From the NCBI GenBank assembly GCA_024693325.1, contig JAILLA010000106.1:1-64000 (forward strand): a stretch of 64,000 nt of DNA, in the 5' to 3' direction. Of the stretch, positions 24,732-34,466 are shown in pieces (position 1 is the first letter of the stretch; every line of letters begins with the position of its first letter). Below the pieces are notes generated by a model. That model did no database searches, was not told the DNA's origin, and worked only from the letters and a program-made list of their open reading frames with translations. The position numbers and the translations under genes were made by a program. This stretch comes from Solobacterium sp. (GTDB taxonomy: Bacteria; Bacillota_I; Bacilli_A; Erysipelotrichales; Erysipelotrichaceae).

Positions 24732-25601
24732 TTAAGCCTTGTCAGCGGAGCCGAAGAATGTTGTGACCATGTCAACAACTTTCTCTGTGATTGCATCTGC
24801 GCCCGGTTTCAGGAGTTTACGAGGATCGTAGCCCTTGCCTGCACGGTCTTTTCCAGCTTCGATGTAAGCTCTTGTAGCTTCAGCAAATACGATCTGCAGG
24901 TCTGTGTTGACGTTGATCTTGGAAACGCCGAGAGTGATAGCTTTCTTAACCTGATCCTGAGGGATACCGGAACCGCCATGGAGAACGATCGGTTTGTGTC
25001 CGATAGCTTCGTCGATCTCGCCCAGACGTTCGAAGTTCAGTCCAGCCCAGTTTTCAGGATATACACCGTGGATGTTGCCGATGCCTGCTGCCAGGAAGTC
25101 AACACCGAGGTCAGCAATTGCCTTGCACTCTGCAGGGTCAGCCAGTTCGCCGTTGGATGTAACGCCGTCTTCTGTACCGCCGATACCGCCTACTTCGCAC
25201 TCAACAGAAACACCCTTGGAATGAGCGAGTTCAATGATTTCCTTGGACTTAGCCATGTTCTCTTCGATTCCATAGTGGGAGCCGTCGAACATAACGCTTG
25301 TGAAACCAGCTTCGATGCAGGCTTTAGCGCCTTCGTATGTACCGTGATCAAGATGGAGAGCAACCGGAACTGTGATTCCCATGAAATCATGGAGATCTCT
25401 TACCATGTCAACGACTGTCTTGTAGCCGCCCATGTATTTAGCTGCACCTTCGGAAACCTGCAGCATAACCGGTGAATTAGCCTTCTGGACACCAGCAAGG
25501 ATAGCTTTTGTCCATTCCATGTTGTTGATGTTGAAAGCGCCGATCGCATAGTGGCCTTCATGAGCCTTGTTGACCATTTCTGTAGCATTTACCATTACCA
25601 T
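24732..25601 (-). CDS. fba: Class II fructose-bisphosphate aldolase
   Basis: 289 residues. It splits fructose 1,6-bisphosphate into two triose phosphates in glycolysis, with zinc. Zinc-binding His residues are seen in VALHLDHGTYE, the IHGVYPENW segment and VLHGGSGIP; phosphate contacts come from GGSG and the SKINVNTDLQ strand. The length matches the FbaA type of Bacillota. ATG with an AGGAGG SD and a near-consensus promoter predict strong expression; codon use is the most biased of the window (many GCT, GTT and AAG codons), as expected for an abundant enzyme. Confidence 0.95.
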   Translation of the reverse strand: MVMVNATEMVNKAHEGHYAIGAFNINNMEWTKAILAGVQKANSPVMLQVSEGAAKYMGGYKTVVDMVRDLHDFMGITVPVALHLDHGTYEGAKACIEAGFTSVMFDGSHYGIEENMAKSKEIIELAHSKGVSVECEVGGIGGTEDGVTSNGELADPAECKAIADLGVDFLAAGIGNIHGVYPENWAGLNFERLGEIDEAIGHKPIVLHGGSGIPQDQVKKAITLGVSKINVNTDLQIVFAEATRAYIEAGKDRAGKGYDPRKLLKPGADAITEKVVDMVTTFFGSADKA

Positions 25602-25640
25602 AATGAAATATCCTCCTAAGATAAAATGTTCGCTACCGTA

Positions 25641-25669
25641 ATTTTATCGTATTTCAGTCTGATTGTTAA
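25641..25669 (-). promoter_or_regulatory. fba promoter
   Basis: Minus strand TTAACA (25669-25664), 17 bases, TAAAAT (25646-25641); both boxes match five of six consensus positions. The rest of the 25602-25918 gap holds no gene that can be supported. Confidence 0.75.
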
Positions 25670-25818
25670 GAAGATATCATGCTTTGATCGTGCAACCTGA
25701 AGTGAAAAAGTAAATTCCACTTTAAATAGGACGGAGCAGAAATTGGTTTTCACGCAGTTCCGGTCATACTCACGTCTTATCTGCCTGATCATGTAACTGC
25801 CGGCATATTTCCATAATC

Positions 25819-25849
25819 AAAAACAGGATCCTCCTTCCGGAATCTCCTG
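25819..25849 (-). terminator. Terminator of the ftsE-uvrB operon
   Basis: Minus strand CAGGAGATTCC/GGAAGGAGGATCCTG with small internal loops, followed by TTTTTGA, about 70 bases past the uvrB stop. A second stem GAAGCTG/CAGCTTC lies immediately after the stop (25895-25920). Confidence 0.6.
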
Positions 25850-25918
25850 CTTCTGCATATCTGTCTCAGTGTTTGTAAATTTTTACTTTTGAAGCGGAAG
25901 CTGCTGTTTACATCAGCT

Positions 25919-27898
25919 TCAGTCTTCCGATTTCAATTCAAACAGCATATCCCTGAGTTCGGCAGCACGCTCGAAGTCAAGGATCCGTGCAGCCTCTTTC
26001 ATTTCCTGTTCGATGCCGGCGATCATGGCAGCCTTATCCTGCTTCGACATCTTTGACTTACGCTTCAGATAGTCCGCAGCCATAGCCTTGGTCTCTTTGC
26101 CGCGGATCGCTTCTTCCACCGGCTTGATGATCGTCTTTGGTTCGATGCCGTGCGCGGCATTGTACGCTTCCTGGATCCCGCGTCTGCGGTTTGTTTCATC
26201 GATCGCAAAGCGCATGGAATCCGTGATGTTGTCCGCATACATGTACACTTCACCGTTGGCATTTCTGGCAGCACGTCCGATCGTCTGGATCAGTGATCTC
26301 TGGGATCTCAGGAATCCTTCCTTATCAGCGTCCAGAATACATACGAGTGAAACTTCCGGGATATCCAGACCTTCTCTCAACAGGTTGATGCCGACGATGA
26401 CATCCACTTTGCCTAAGCGCAGGTTCCTGATGACTTCCGTTCTTTCCAGCGTCTTTGTCTCATGGTGCAGATAAGCCACCTGATATCCGCGTTCCTTCAG
26501 ATATTCCGTGAGGTCCTCTGCCATACGGACTGTCAGTGTCGTGATCAGCACACGTTCACTGCGGGCGATCCTTTTGTCGATCGCTTCACAGATATCATCC
26601 ACCTGTCCGTGTGTCGGCTTGACTGTGATCTTCGGATCCAGAAGACCCGTCGGACGGATGACCTGTTCAACGACCTGGTGATCCACCTGATTCAGTTCAT
26701 AGTCACCGGGTGTAGCCGAGCAGTAGATCACCTGATTGATCATGCCTTCAAACTCTTCAAAACGCATCGGTCTGTTTTCCAGCGCGGAAGGAAGGCGGAA
26801 ACCATACTGTACAAGCGTTTCCTTCCTCTGCCTGTCACCGTTGTACATACCTCTGATCTGCGGCAGTGAGGCATGCGACTCATCCACGAAGATCAGATAA
26901 TCCTTCGGGAAATAGTCAAACAGGTTCCAGGGTCTCTGACCGGGAACACGTCCGTCGATATGCATGGAATAGTTCTCGATACCGGGACAGTAGCCGTTTT
27001 CCCGCAGGGCTTCCAGGTCAAACCTCGTCCTCTGTTCGAGTCTCTGCTTTTCCAGGAGCTTTCCTTCCTGTTCAAAATACTTCAGGCGTTCTTCCAGCTC
27101 CGCTTCGATCCCGTCACATGCCCTCAGCATGCTTTCCCTGGACCTGGCATAGCCGCTGGCCGGGAAGATATTGTAGAACTGATACGCGTTCAATGTTTTC
27201 GCAGTCACCGGGTCGACCTCTGTGATCCTGTCGATCTCATCCCCGAACATCTCGATCCGGATGTTGAACTGGTCCGTATAAGAGGGCGTCAGTTCGATGA
27301 CGTCCCCGCGCACACGGATCGTGCCTCTGGACTGTTCAATGTCATTTCTTGTGTACTGGAGCTCCACGAGCTTGCGAAGCAGCGCGTTGCGGTCATATGT
27401 TTCGCCGAGGCGCACAGTAAAGAACATATTTTTGTACTGTACAGGATCGCTTGCGGCATAGATGCAGGCAACAGATGCGACGACGATCGTATCCCTGCGC
27501 TCCAGCAGTGAATTCAATGTCGATTCACGGAACATATCAAGTTCTTCATTGATATCGGCGTTCTTTTCAATATACATATCAGACTTCGGCACATATGCCT
27601 CAGGCTGATAATAGTCAAAGTTTGAAACGAAGAATTCCACGCGGTTTTTCGGGAACAGTTCCTTGAACTCGGAATAAAGCTGTCCGGCAAGCGTCTTATT
27701 GTGTGAAAACACCAGTGTCGGACGCTGTACCTGCTGGATGATATTGGCCATGGTAAATGTTTTTCCGGTACCTGTAGCACCTTCCAGTACCTGCTGCTTC
27801 TTGCCGTCCCTGATCCCCTGCACAAGCTGCGCGATCGCCTGCGGCTGGTCACCGGTCGGTTTGAACGGTGAGACCAGTTCAAAACCCTTCTCACTCAT
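25919..27898 (-). CDS. uvrB: Excinuclease ABC subunit B
   Basis: 659 residues, full length. This is the helicase-like damage-verification subunit of nucleotide excision repair. Seen: Walker A GATGTGKT near residue 43, the beta-hairpin region [12 protein letters not shown] that locks DNA, DEAD-like VDESHAS, the C-terminal helicase motifs (IGRAARN), and the final UVR domain (about 615-659) that contacts UvrC. The first codons overlap the end of the S41 protease gene by 8 bases; GGAGG SD. uvrA and uvrC are not in the window. Confidence 0.96.
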   Translation of the reverse strand: MSEKGFELVSPFKPTGDQPQAIAQLVQGIRDGKKQQVLEGATGTGKTFTMANIIQQVQRPTLVFSHNKTLAGQLYSEFKELFPKNRVEFFVSNFDYYQPEAYVPKSDMYIEKNADINEELDMFRESTLNSLLERRDTIVVASVACIYAASDPVQYKNMFFTVRLGETYDRNALLRKLVELQYTRNDIEQSRGTIRVRGDVIELTPSYTDQFNIRIEMFGDEIDRITEVDPVTAKTLNAYQFYNIFPASGYARSRESMLRACDGIEAELEERLKYFEQEGKLLEKQRLEQRTRFDLEALRENGYCPGIENYSMHIDGRVPGQRPWNLFDYFPKDYLIFVDESHASLPQIRGMYNGDRQRKETLVQYGFRLPSALENRPMRFEEFEGMINQVIYCSATPGDYELNQVDHQVVEQVIRPTGLLDPKITVKPTHGQVDDICEAIDKRIARSERVLITTLTVRMAEDLTEYLKERGYQVAYLHHETKTLERTEVIRNLRLGKVDVIVGINLLREGLDIPEVSLVCILDADKEGFLRSQRSLIQTIGRAARNANGEVYMYADNITDSMRFAIDETNRRRGIQEAYNAAHGIEPKTIIKPVEEAIRGKETKAMAADYLKRKSKMSKQDKAAMIAGIEQEMKEAARILDFERAAELRDMLFELKSED

Positions 27899-29390
27899 GA
27901 ACGACCTCCAGTGCCTTTGTCAGCTGATAATCTCTTTCATCAAGCTTGCTGAAGGAAAGGATCACCTGGGAGAGAACTGCCTTATATGTCTGGGCATTGA
28001 CTGTTCCTGTCACTTCCAGATCATGTTCTTCCTGGTATTCAAGGATACGTGCGGAAGTTTCTGCCGACATGTATCCGTCTGTACGGTCAACTTCGTAGCC
28101 GAGGAAATCAAGGGAGATCTGGGTCAGCCTTGTGAATTCGGATACCGTATCAACACCGTATTCCTCATCATCTTCGATCGCCAGGAATGTTTCATAGTAA
28201 ACATCATGCTGCTGGACTTCATGATCCGGTTCAATGCCGGTCTTATTGACCCATACGCCGGACGGTGATGTCCACTTGGAAGTCGTATATTTCAAGGCAG
28301 AGCCGTCGTCGAACATCCTTGTGATCTGGACCGTTCCCTTGCCGTAGCTCAGCACGCCGACTGTTTCCGTTTCCGGCCGCAGTTCCTTCATTGCCAGCGT
28401 AAAGACTTCTGCCGCGCTGGCAGTATTCCCGTTGATCAGAAGAACGCATTTTTCGATCTGTGTAAACGGATCGCCATGCGATTTGATCTCCGTGACTGTT
28501 CCGTCTGAGTATTCCTGGCGCATAACGACCGTTCCGTCTTTCACGAAGCAGCCCATGACGTTCTGCAGCGCGCTCAGATAGCCGCCGCCGTCATCACGCA
28601 GATCGATGATCATACGGGTTACGCCCTCGCTGACAAACTCCTTCATGATCGTCCGGCATTCATCACCGGTCGTTTCACCGAACTGCTGGATCTCCAGATA
28701 ACCGGTACCGTCATCCAGCAGCTGTCCGTATGTTGTCGAACTGATCGCCCGGCGGATGATCTTCAGTGTGACGGTCTTTCCGTCACGCAGGAAATCGATC
28801 GTGACAGGTGTCCCTTCTTCACCCTTGACCAGATCAGCCACTTCTGTTGATGTCATTCCGCTGACATTGACGCCTTCCACAGCGTGGATGATGTCTCCGG
28901 CCTGGACACCGTACTCTTCGGCCGGCGTATTCCGGATCACTCGCTCCACAACATGAAGACCGTCAGCAGTTGAACGGAACTGGACGCCGATGCCGATGAA
29001 GTTGCGGTTGATCGACTGGGTAAAGTTTGTGATCTCTTCCGCTGACATATATGCCGTATGCGGATCGATCTCATTGCTCGTCATTCCGTAATATGCCTTA
29101 TCCTGCAGTGTTCCGGTGACATCTTCGACCTCGTTGGCAAAGAACCAGTCTTCCGACATGATCTTCAGGATATTCCCGAACTTTTCATCAGAATTCAGCG
29201 GTATGATGCTTTCTACTGTCTCAGCCGCATTCTGGCTGAAAGGCAGCGGCACAAATGTTCCGAGCAGCCATCCCAGCAGGAACAGGAAAACCGGCAGGAT
29301 CACCAGCCATGTTTTCATTCTTCTGTTTGAGCGGCGCAGATGTCTCGCTTCTGCCCTGTCAGTTCTTTCCGGATTCTTTATTTCACTCAT
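27891..29390 (-). CDS. Membrane-anchored S41 (CtpA-type) protease with PG-binding domain
   Basis: 499 residues. A basic N-terminus and one membrane helix (about residues 26-46) place the rest outside the cell. Then follow a PDZ domain (about 115-190, with [13 protein letters not shown]), the S41 catalytic core with nucleophile Ser in NGNTASAAE and Lys in SYGKGTVQ, and a C-terminal peptidoglycan-binding domain (about 410-470) with a typical LQ/YL-G-Y repeat. CtpA-type proteases often cut cell-wall hydrolases or their partners. Its place after ftsEX and an M23 hydrolase suggests that it trims that hydrolase, an inference from context. Confidence 0.9.
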   Translation of the reverse strand: MSEIKNPERTDRAEARHLRRSNRRMKTWLVILPVFLFLLGWLLGTFVPLPFSQNAAETVESIIPLNSDEKFGNILKIMSEDWFFANEVEDVTGTLQDKAYYGMTSNEIDPHTAYMSAEEITNFTQSINRNFIGIGVQFRSTADGLHVVERVIRNTPAEEYGVQAGDIIHAVEGVNVSGMTSTEVADLVKGEEGTPVTIDFLRDGKTVTLKIIRRAISSTTYGQLLDDGTGYLEIQQFGETTGDECRTIMKEFVSEGVTRMIIDLRDDGGGYLSALQNVMGCFVKDGTVVMRQEYSDGTVTEIKSHGDPFTQIEKCVLLINGNTASAAEVFTLAMKELRPETETVGVLSYGKGTVQITRMFDDGSALKYTTSKWTSPSGVWVNKTGIEPDHEVQQHDVYYETFLAIEDDEEYGVDTVSEFTRLTQISLDFLGYEVDRTDGYMSAETSARILEYQEEHDLEVTGTVNAQTYKAVLSQVILSFSKLDERDYQLTKALEVVHE

Positions 29391-29445
29391 AATACTTCAC
29401 CTTCTTCAGAAAACTGAGCAGACATCGTCTGCTCAAAGTTCATTA

Positions 29446-30894
29446 TCAGCCGCCGTAAATGTCTTCCGGCCGAACCCTGCATGGTGCCTTGTTACCGTTT
29501 CTGTCACAGGTGTTTGCCAGTGCCGCAGAACCCCAGCCGCAGCCGAACGCCATATCGCCGTCCCAGTTCTGTGCATAGTTGGCAAAGTTGTCCGCATTGC
29601 CCAGATAATAGATCTCGAAATGGCAGTGCGGTCCGGTACTGTTGCCGGATGAACCTGTCTTGGCAAGTTTCTGTCCCGCCTGAACGATATCACCCTTCTG
29701 GACCACGAATGATCCGGCAAGCAGATGGATATATTTGCAGGCGTACAGACCGCCGTTGATCTTGACGAGCAGATACAGCTGGTTGCCGCCGCCCCATGTG
29801 CCGCCGTTGCCGACACCGCAGCCGTTTCCAAGATATCCGTATCCACAGCCGTCAGCTGTTTTCAATACGACACCGTTTCCGATCGCTACCGCGTCGGAAC
29901 CGAGTCTGCACTGGATATCATTTCCCAGGTGTACGCCGCCGCCGAAGCTTGCTGCGTAATGCCAGGTACCGCCGCCTGTACTGAGCGATCCGCCGACGAT
30001 CGGGAATGTGAATCCGTTGGCCGCGACGACTTCTCTCAGATGTTCTGCGATCTCTGCCATCTTTTTCTTGATCGCTTCGATATCGCCCGCGATCCTGTTG
30101 CCTTCCGCTTCCAGATCGACTTTCTGTCTGCGGAATTCATCTTCAATGACCTGGGCCTGATAGCTCAGTGCCAGAAGTTCTGTCTGTTTGGTGACCTGTT
30201 CGGTCTTCTTGGAAGCGAGAGTCTCCTTCTTGGAAGCGAGTTCCGTGATCTCAGTCTGGAGTTTCGCTTTTTCCTGGTTCAGCGCGTCAACAGATGAACT
30301 CAGATCTTTGATCGTCACTTCATCATACAGCATGATGTCCTTCAGACCGCTGGCGATCCTCATCAGGTCATCAAAAGAGTTCGCTCCCATCAGGATATCC
30401 AGATACTGATTCAGGCGCATCGTGCTCTGCGCGGATTCGATACGTTCCAGTATCTTTCCTTTTGCCGCGCTGATCTCAGCTTCACTTTTTTCGATCTCTT
30501 CCTGGTGCTCGGAGACCGTTTTTTCTTTAATGCTGATATCTGTATTCAGTTCCGAGATCTCCGCAGTCAGGTTGTTGATCTCAACATTCATTGCGTCAGC
30601 CTGTGTCTGGTATTCAGAGACCTTCCGGGCATAAACAAGGATATTGGATGAGATCTCTGCCTTCTTGGCATCGATCTCTTTCACACGCTCACTCAGCACG
30701 GAGCTCTGATCCTGCATATATTCCATGAACGCATTGCAGGACTGTCTCTGTGCCCTGTTCAGACTCTGATCTTTTGTACAGAGTTCTGTCCAGTATGTCA
30801 CGTCAGAGAAGTCTTCTTCTTCGGCCTGTACCGGCAGTATCACAGCAAATGCCAATAAAGCTGCCAATAATGTTTTAGCAGCTTTGTGTTTCAT
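29446..30894 (-). CDS. Secreted coiled-coil M23 endopeptidase, FtsEX partner
   Basis: 482 residues from ATG 30894, whose ATGA overlaps the ftsX stop (GTG at 30903 is less likely). Signal peptide about residues 1-24 (LLAALLAFAVILPVQA), then about 220 residues of coiled coil in the EnvC/CwlO/PcsB style, then an M23 LytM domain at the C-terminus. The zinc ligands are all kept: H-x3-D (VHLGNDIQ) and HxH (GPHCHFEI), so this should be an active peptidoglycan endopeptidase, unlike E. coli EnvC. The M23 core holds a Cys/Gly-rich insertion (CGYGYLGNGCGVG). Activation by FtsEX through the coiled coil is inferred from family and operon. Confidence 0.9.
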   Translation of the reverse strand: MKHKAAKTLLAALLAFAVILPVQAEEEDFSDVTYWTELCTKDQSLNRAQRQSCNAFMEYMQDQSSVLSERVKEIDAKKAEISSNILVYARKVSEYQTQADAMNVEINNLTAEISELNTDISIKEKTVSEHQEEIEKSEAEISAAKGKILERIESAQSTMRLNQYLDILMGANSFDDLMRIASGLKDIMLYDEVTIKDLSSSVDALNQEKAKLQTEITELASKKETLASKKTEQVTKQTELLALSYQAQVIEDEFRRQKVDLEAEGNRIAGDIEAIKKKMAEIAEHLREVVAANGFTFPIVGGSLSTGGGTWHYAASFGGGVHLGNDIQCRLGSDAVAIGNGVVLKTADGCGYGYLGNGCGVGNGGTWGGGNQLYLLVKINGGLYACKYIHLLAGSFVVQKGDIVQAGQKLAKTGSSGNSTGPHCHFEIYYLGNADNFANYAQNWDGDMAFGCGWGSAALANTCDRNGNKAPCRVRPEDIYGG

Positions 30895-31796
30895 CGTTTC
30901 CACCTCAGATACTTATTGACAGAGAAGAAGGATCCGATCAGACCGACCAGCACGCCGAGTCCGAGCAGTACCAGAGAAGCGTACAGCGCAAACGGTTTTG
31001 CCGGGATCAGTGTAAACATCTTACTGACAACATATCCTCCGGTCACATCATAGAGATATCTGTAACCGTAATACGTCATTGCCATCGGGATCAGCGCACC
31101 GAGCGCACCGATCAGGGCACCTTCTACAACAAAAGGTGACCGGATGAATCCGTTTTTGGCACCGACGTTCCGCATGATTGCGATCTCATCGGCACGTGCG
31201 AGGATCGTCAGTTTGATCGTATTCTGGATCAGGAAGACTGCCAGCAGTGAAAGTGCCAGAGCCAGTACGCCGCCGGCAATGCGGATCGTCCTGAGCATAC
31301 TGATGAGCTGGACAGCACTCTGTCCGCCGAATGCGACTTTATGAACGCCGTCGAGTTCTTCGATCTTTTTGGCGATCTCTTCCAGCTGGGTACCGTCAGT
31401 GACTTCGATATAGAATGCATCGTGCATCGGATTGTCGTCACGGAACGGTTCAAAGACTTCCTTTGTTTCTTCGTCTTCAAAACTGTCCAGATAGAACTGG
31501 AATTCTTCATCCTTTGTATAATAGGTGACCGAACCTACTCCTTCAATCGATTTGATCTCCATAGCAAGCTGGTCTTCCTGTTCTGCCGATTCATGGTCAT
31601 GATCGATCTGGACAGAGATCGTAACTGTCTGTTCCATACCTTCCGTCATCTGATTGACATTGACCGTAAAGATCAGGAACAGGCTGACGATGATCAGGGT
31701 CAGGGTAACAGCCGTAGCACTGGACAAAGACATGGCTCCGTGTCTGATGACACCGCGGAAGCCTTCTTTCAGCGGGCGGAATAATCTATTGATCAT
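30891..31796 (-). CDS. ftsX: Cell-division ABC transporter permease FtsX
   Basis: 301 residues from ATG 31796; an ATG at 31805 sits too close (2 bases) to the AAGGAGG SD. Typical FtsX: a cytoplasmic N-terminus (LFRPLKEGFRG), TM1 about residues 20-45, a large extracellular domain of about 120 residues that contacts the hydrolase, then three more helices (near 165-185, 215-235, 265-290). It does not transport solutes; it passes the ATPase cycle of FtsE to wall hydrolases. It overlaps ftsE and is directly followed by the M23 gene. Confidence 0.93.
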   Translation of the reverse strand: MINRLFRPLKEGFRGVIRHGAMSLSSATAVTLTLIIVSLFLIFTVNVNQMTEGMEQTVTISVQIDHDHESAEQEDQLAMEIKSIEGVGSVTYYTKDEEFQFYLDSFEDEETKEVFEPFRDDNPMHDAFYIEVTDGTQLEEIAKKIEELDGVHKVAFGGQSAVQLISMLRTIRIAGGVLALALSLLAVFLIQNTIKLTILARADEIAIMRNVGAKNGFIRSPFVVEGALIGALGALIPMAMTYYGYRYLYDVTGGYVVSKMFTLIPAKPFALYASLVLLGLGVLVGLIGSFFSVNKYLRWKR

Positions 31797-32478
31797 GCTG
31801 TACATAGCCTCCTTCCGCCAGATCCGCTACAACATGTCCGTGTTCCAGAACAATTGTACGTTTTCTGTGCTTGTTGACGAGTGTCAGGTCATGGGTGACC
31901 ATGAGGACTGTCGTACCGTATTCGCGGTTGATCTTTTCCAGGAGCGACATGATCTCATCGGACATTGCCGGGTCAAGGTTTCCCGTCGGCTCGTCCGCGA
32001 TCAAAAGCTTCGGACGGTTTGCGATCGCACGCCCGATGGCCACTCTCTGCTGCTGGCCGCCTGACAGCTGATTCGGGAAAGAATTCGCCTTATCATCCAG
32101 GCCTACCAGGTTCATTACTTCTCTTGTCCTTCTGCGGACAAGATCTTTTTTCATGTTGATGACTTCCAGCGCATAGGCAATATTTTCAAATACTGTTTTG
32201 CTGGGAAGCAGTCTGTAATCCTGAAATACAACACCGATGTTCCTGCGGTAGATGGGAACTTTGGAATGGCGCAGCTTACCGACATCTATGCCGATCACGC
32301 CGACTGTTCCCTTGGTAGGGATCTCCTCACCGTCCAGCAGTTTGATCAGAGTACTTTTTCCGGAGCCCGTAGGTCCGATAATATACACAAACTCTCCCTG
32401 AGCTACATTGAGGTTGATGTCATAGAGAGCATTTGTACCATTACGGTATTTCTTATAAACATGGGTACATTCGATCAT
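31786..32478 (-). CDS. ftsE: Cell-division ATP-binding protein FtsE
   Basis: 230 residues, normal length. Walker A GPTGSGKST, signature LSGGQQQR, Walker [13 protein letters not shown] and the H-loop His in VTHDLTLV are complete, and the FtsE-type sequence VFQDYRLLPSKTVFENIAYALE follows the Q-loop. It forms the FtsEX complex at the division site. First gene of ftsE-ftsX-M23-S41-uvrB; a TATAAT lies at 32508-32503 just ahead of the GGAGG SD, so an operon promoter starts in the short gap after the YitT gene. Confidence 0.95.
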   Translation of the reverse strand: MIECTHVYKKYRNGTNALYDINLNVAQGEFVYIIGPTGSGKSTLIKLLDGEEIPTKGTVGVIGIDVGKLRHSKVPIYRRNIGVVFQDYRLLPSKTVFENIAYALEVINMKKDLVRRRTREVMNLVGLDDKANSFPNQLSGGQQQRVAIGRAIANRPKLLIADEPTGNLDPAMSDEIMSLLEKINREYGTTVLMVTHDLTLVNKHRKRTIVLEHGHVVADLAEGGYVQHDQ

Positions 32479-32529
32479 TCAGGCACCTCCATAATAATCC
32501 ATATTATAGAACATATTCTTACCAGTTGG

Positions 32530-33393
32530 CTAGAGATGGAATCCATATGTAAATCCCTCTCCATGCATATCAGTTGCGTCCGTCGTGATCACAAAGGCAG
32601 ACGGGTCCGTATCGTTGATGATCTTCAGCAGTTCAGCATACTGCTTCTGTCCGACAACACACAGCAGGACCGGACGTTTTTCCATCTGATACATGCCGTA
32701 CGCTTCCAGTACCGTTGCCCCTCTGCCAAGCTGGGCATCGATCTTCTGATAGATCTCCTGCCACTGCGGGGATATGACCTGGACGGATTTGGATACCGAG
32801 CCTTCTCCGAATGACAGAGCTTTGCTGACAGCCCAGCCGGTCGAAAATACCGATACCATTCCAAGGAGCACAGCAGGCAGATCATATGCCGCGAAGCCGA
32901 GCATAACAGTCAGAGCGTCCGTAATGCTGATGAGGACAGACAGTTTGATGCCTGTCAGTTTGTGCACGATCAGCGGCGGAATATCCATTCCTCCGGTAGA
33001 CGCGCCGGCACGTACGACCATGCCGACACCGATACCGCCCAGCAGTCCTCCATAGAAGCTTGCGAGGATCGGGTCTACTGTCGGTACAGTTATAATCTTT
33101 GTCAGCGTACTTGTAAAGACCGGGTAGATCAGCGAAGACAGACAGGTCTCCAGGAAGAAGTCCCTTCCCAGTACAGCACCGCCGGCAAACAGAAGTCCCA
33201 CGACCAGAACATTCGCGATCAGCGTCTCATTGATATGGATCAGCGGACCGATCGCTACGGCAATACCTGCCACACCGCCGGACAATATATTATAAGGAAT
33301 AATAAACATTTCGACTGCCAGTGCTACCATGAATGTACCGGCGATCACCATGCATACCTCATAAATCTTAAAGTTTGTTCTCTCGTTACGCAT
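32530..33393 (-). CDS. YitT-family membrane protein (YitT plus DUF2179)
   Basis: 287 residues from ATG 33393. Five or so membrane helices fill residues 10-180 (IIPYNILSGGVAGIAVAIG, GVGMVVRAGASTGGMDIPPL and others), and a cytoplasmic DUF2179 domain closes the protein (GRGATVLEAYGMY; VFVITTDATDMHGEGF). Function of the family is not known. No SD precedes any early Met; an extended -10 ends 7 bases before this ATG, so translation from a leaderless mRNA is proposed. A later ATG at 33351 has a GAGG five bases before it but would cut the first helix. Confidence 0.85.
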   Translation of the reverse strand: MRNERTNFKIYEVCMVIAGTFMVALAVEMFIIPYNILSGGVAGIAVAIGPLIHINETLIANVLVVGLLFAGGAVLGRDFFLETCLSSLIYPVFTSTLTKIITVPTVDPILASFYGGLLGGIGVGMVVRAGASTGGMDIPPLIVHKLTGIKLSVLISITDALTVMLGFAAYDLPAVLLGMVSVFSTGWAVSKALSFGEGSVSKSVQVISPQWQEIYQKIDAQLGRGATVLEAYGMYQMEKRPVLLCVVGQKQYAELLKIINDTDPSAFVITTDATDMHGEGFTYGFHL

Positions 33394-33400
33394 AGCAGAC

Positions 33401-33409
33401 ATTATATCA
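33401..33409 (-). promoter_or_regulatory. Extended -10 promoter of the YitT gene, leaderless
   Basis: Minus strand TGATATAAT (33409-33401), followed by seven bases and ATG at 33393. The -35 region is weak, as is usual for extended -10 promoters. The expected transcription start coincides with the start codon. Confidence 0.55.
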
Positions 33410-33452
33410 TGTGTTTGTACTTTGTGGTATGATACCGGGAACGAGGTGAAAC

Positions 33453-33935
33453 ATGAAGCGTTATCGTTATTGGTGGATCTGGATCCTGGTCTGCCTGTAT
33501 ATCTATATGATCTTCAGAAATTCCATGATGGTCGCGGAACTGTCCTCGAAGATGTCGTCCGAGGTGACCGTCTGGATCCTGAACCATATCTCAAGACTCG
33601 GGCTTTATGCGTCCGACTTTTATACCGTGCATCATTATGTACGGAAGCTTGCGCACTTTACGGAATTCGCCGGACTTGGTTTCCTTGTTTCTCTGGCGAT
33701 GCATATCTGTCCCCTGCTGCCCAGCAGGTTCCTGAACTTCATCCTGTTTCTGATCGCGGTCCCTGCCGCAGATGAGGCGATCCAGCATTTCGCGGAAGGC
33801 CGCAGTATGCAGTTCACGGACATGGTCATTGACGGAGGCGGTTTTCTGTTCGGGGCATTCCTCTGCTATGTGCTGATCCTGGTCATCCTGGATATCACAG
33901 GCAATATACAGAGAGTCAGAAAGAAAACGGGATAG
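33453..33935 (+). CDS. VanZ-like membrane protein
   Basis: 160 residues with the VanZ-like signature: TM1 about 5-22 (WWIWILVCLYIYMIFRNS), then HHYVRKLAHFTEFAGLGFLVSL, then DEAIQHFAEGRSMQFTDMVIDGGG, and a last helix. VanZ raises teicoplanin resistance in enterococci, but most family members in Bacillota have no known role. It is transcribed alone on the plus strand, divergent from the YitT gene, with GAGG SD. It is not near any van genes, so no resistance function is claimed. Confidence 0.88.
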   Translation: MKRYRYWWIWILVCLYIYMIFRNSMMVAELSSKMSSEVTVWILNHISRLGLYASDFYTVHHYVRKLAHFTEFAGLGFLVSLAMHICPLLPSRFLNFILFLIAVPAADEAIQHFAEGRSMQFTDMVIDGGGFLFGAFLCYVLILVILDITGNIQRVRKKTG

Positions 33936-33945
33936 CTCCCGTTAT
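33927..33945. terminator. Short hairpin at the VanZ/YbaK convergence
   Basis: AACGGGA-TAGC-TCCCGTT overlaps the VanZ-like stop codon and reaches the YbaK stop. It lies between convergent genes and could end both transcripts weakly. Confidence 0.4.
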
Positions 33946-34421
33946 TCCCTGATGATCGCTGCAGCAGAAGCACCGGTGATCCTGATCAGATCTTCCGGAT
34001 CGACTTCGATCTGCGTTCCGATGCGTCCGCCTGATACGAATACATGATCAAAAAGCAGAACAGTTTCGTCAAATACCGTACGGAACTGTTTTTTCATTCC
34101 CACGGGTGAACATCCGCCCCGGATGTATCCGGTGATTCCCTGAAGCTCTTTAACATGGATCATCTCCACACTGCGCACGTCTACACTTCTCGCGCAGGCT
34201 TTCAGATCGAGTTCTTCTTTGACAGGGATCACAAAAACATAGAACTGGCGGTCATTGCCCCTGGTGACAAGTGTCTTGAATACCTGGTCAGGGTCCTGTC
34301 CAAGTTTCCTGGCGGCTGTCACACCGTCAACGATTCCGTCTGACGCATCATATGTATGTACCGTATATGCGATCCCTTCGCTGTCCAGGATGCGCATTGC
34401 GTTCGTCTTTTTGTCTGCCAT
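33942..34421 (-). CDS. ybaK: YbaK/EbsC-type aminoacyl-tRNA deacylase
   Basis: 159 residues starting MADKKTNAMRILDSEG. The YbaK fold removes wrongly attached Cys from tRNA-Pro. Seen: GQDPDQVFKTLVTRG, the essential Lys in VFKTL, and GYIRGGCSPVGMKKQF in the substrate pocket. Length and order match Cys-tRNA(Pro) deacylase. No good SD is seen before the ATG (ACGGTAAAACAT). A 7-base inverted repeat lies in the promoter region. Confidence 0.9.
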   Translation of the reverse strand: MADKKTNAMRILDSEGIAYTVHTYDASDGIVDGVTAARKLGQDPDQVFKTLVTRGNDRQFYVFVIPVKEELDLKACARSVDVRSVEMIHVKELQGITGYIRGGCSPVGMKKQFRTVFDETVLLFDHVFVSGGRIGTQIEVDPEDLIRITGASAAAIIRE

Positions 34422-34441
34422 ATGTTTTACCGTTATTATTC

Positions 34442-34466
34442 TGACAATCAAATACGGTCATTGTCA
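34442..34466 (-). promoter_or_regulatory. Inverted repeat upstream of ybaK
   Basis: TGACAAT at 34442-34448 and ATTGTCA at 34460-34466 form a perfect 7-base inverted repeat with an 11-base spacer; on the minus strand the first arm lies in TTGACA, a perfect -35. Candidate operator. Confidence 0.4.

Noticed and set aside
33453-33935. Glycopeptide-resistance gene vanZ
   Set aside because: Only the general VanZ-like fold is present and there are no vanA-type neighbours; a resistance role is not supported.
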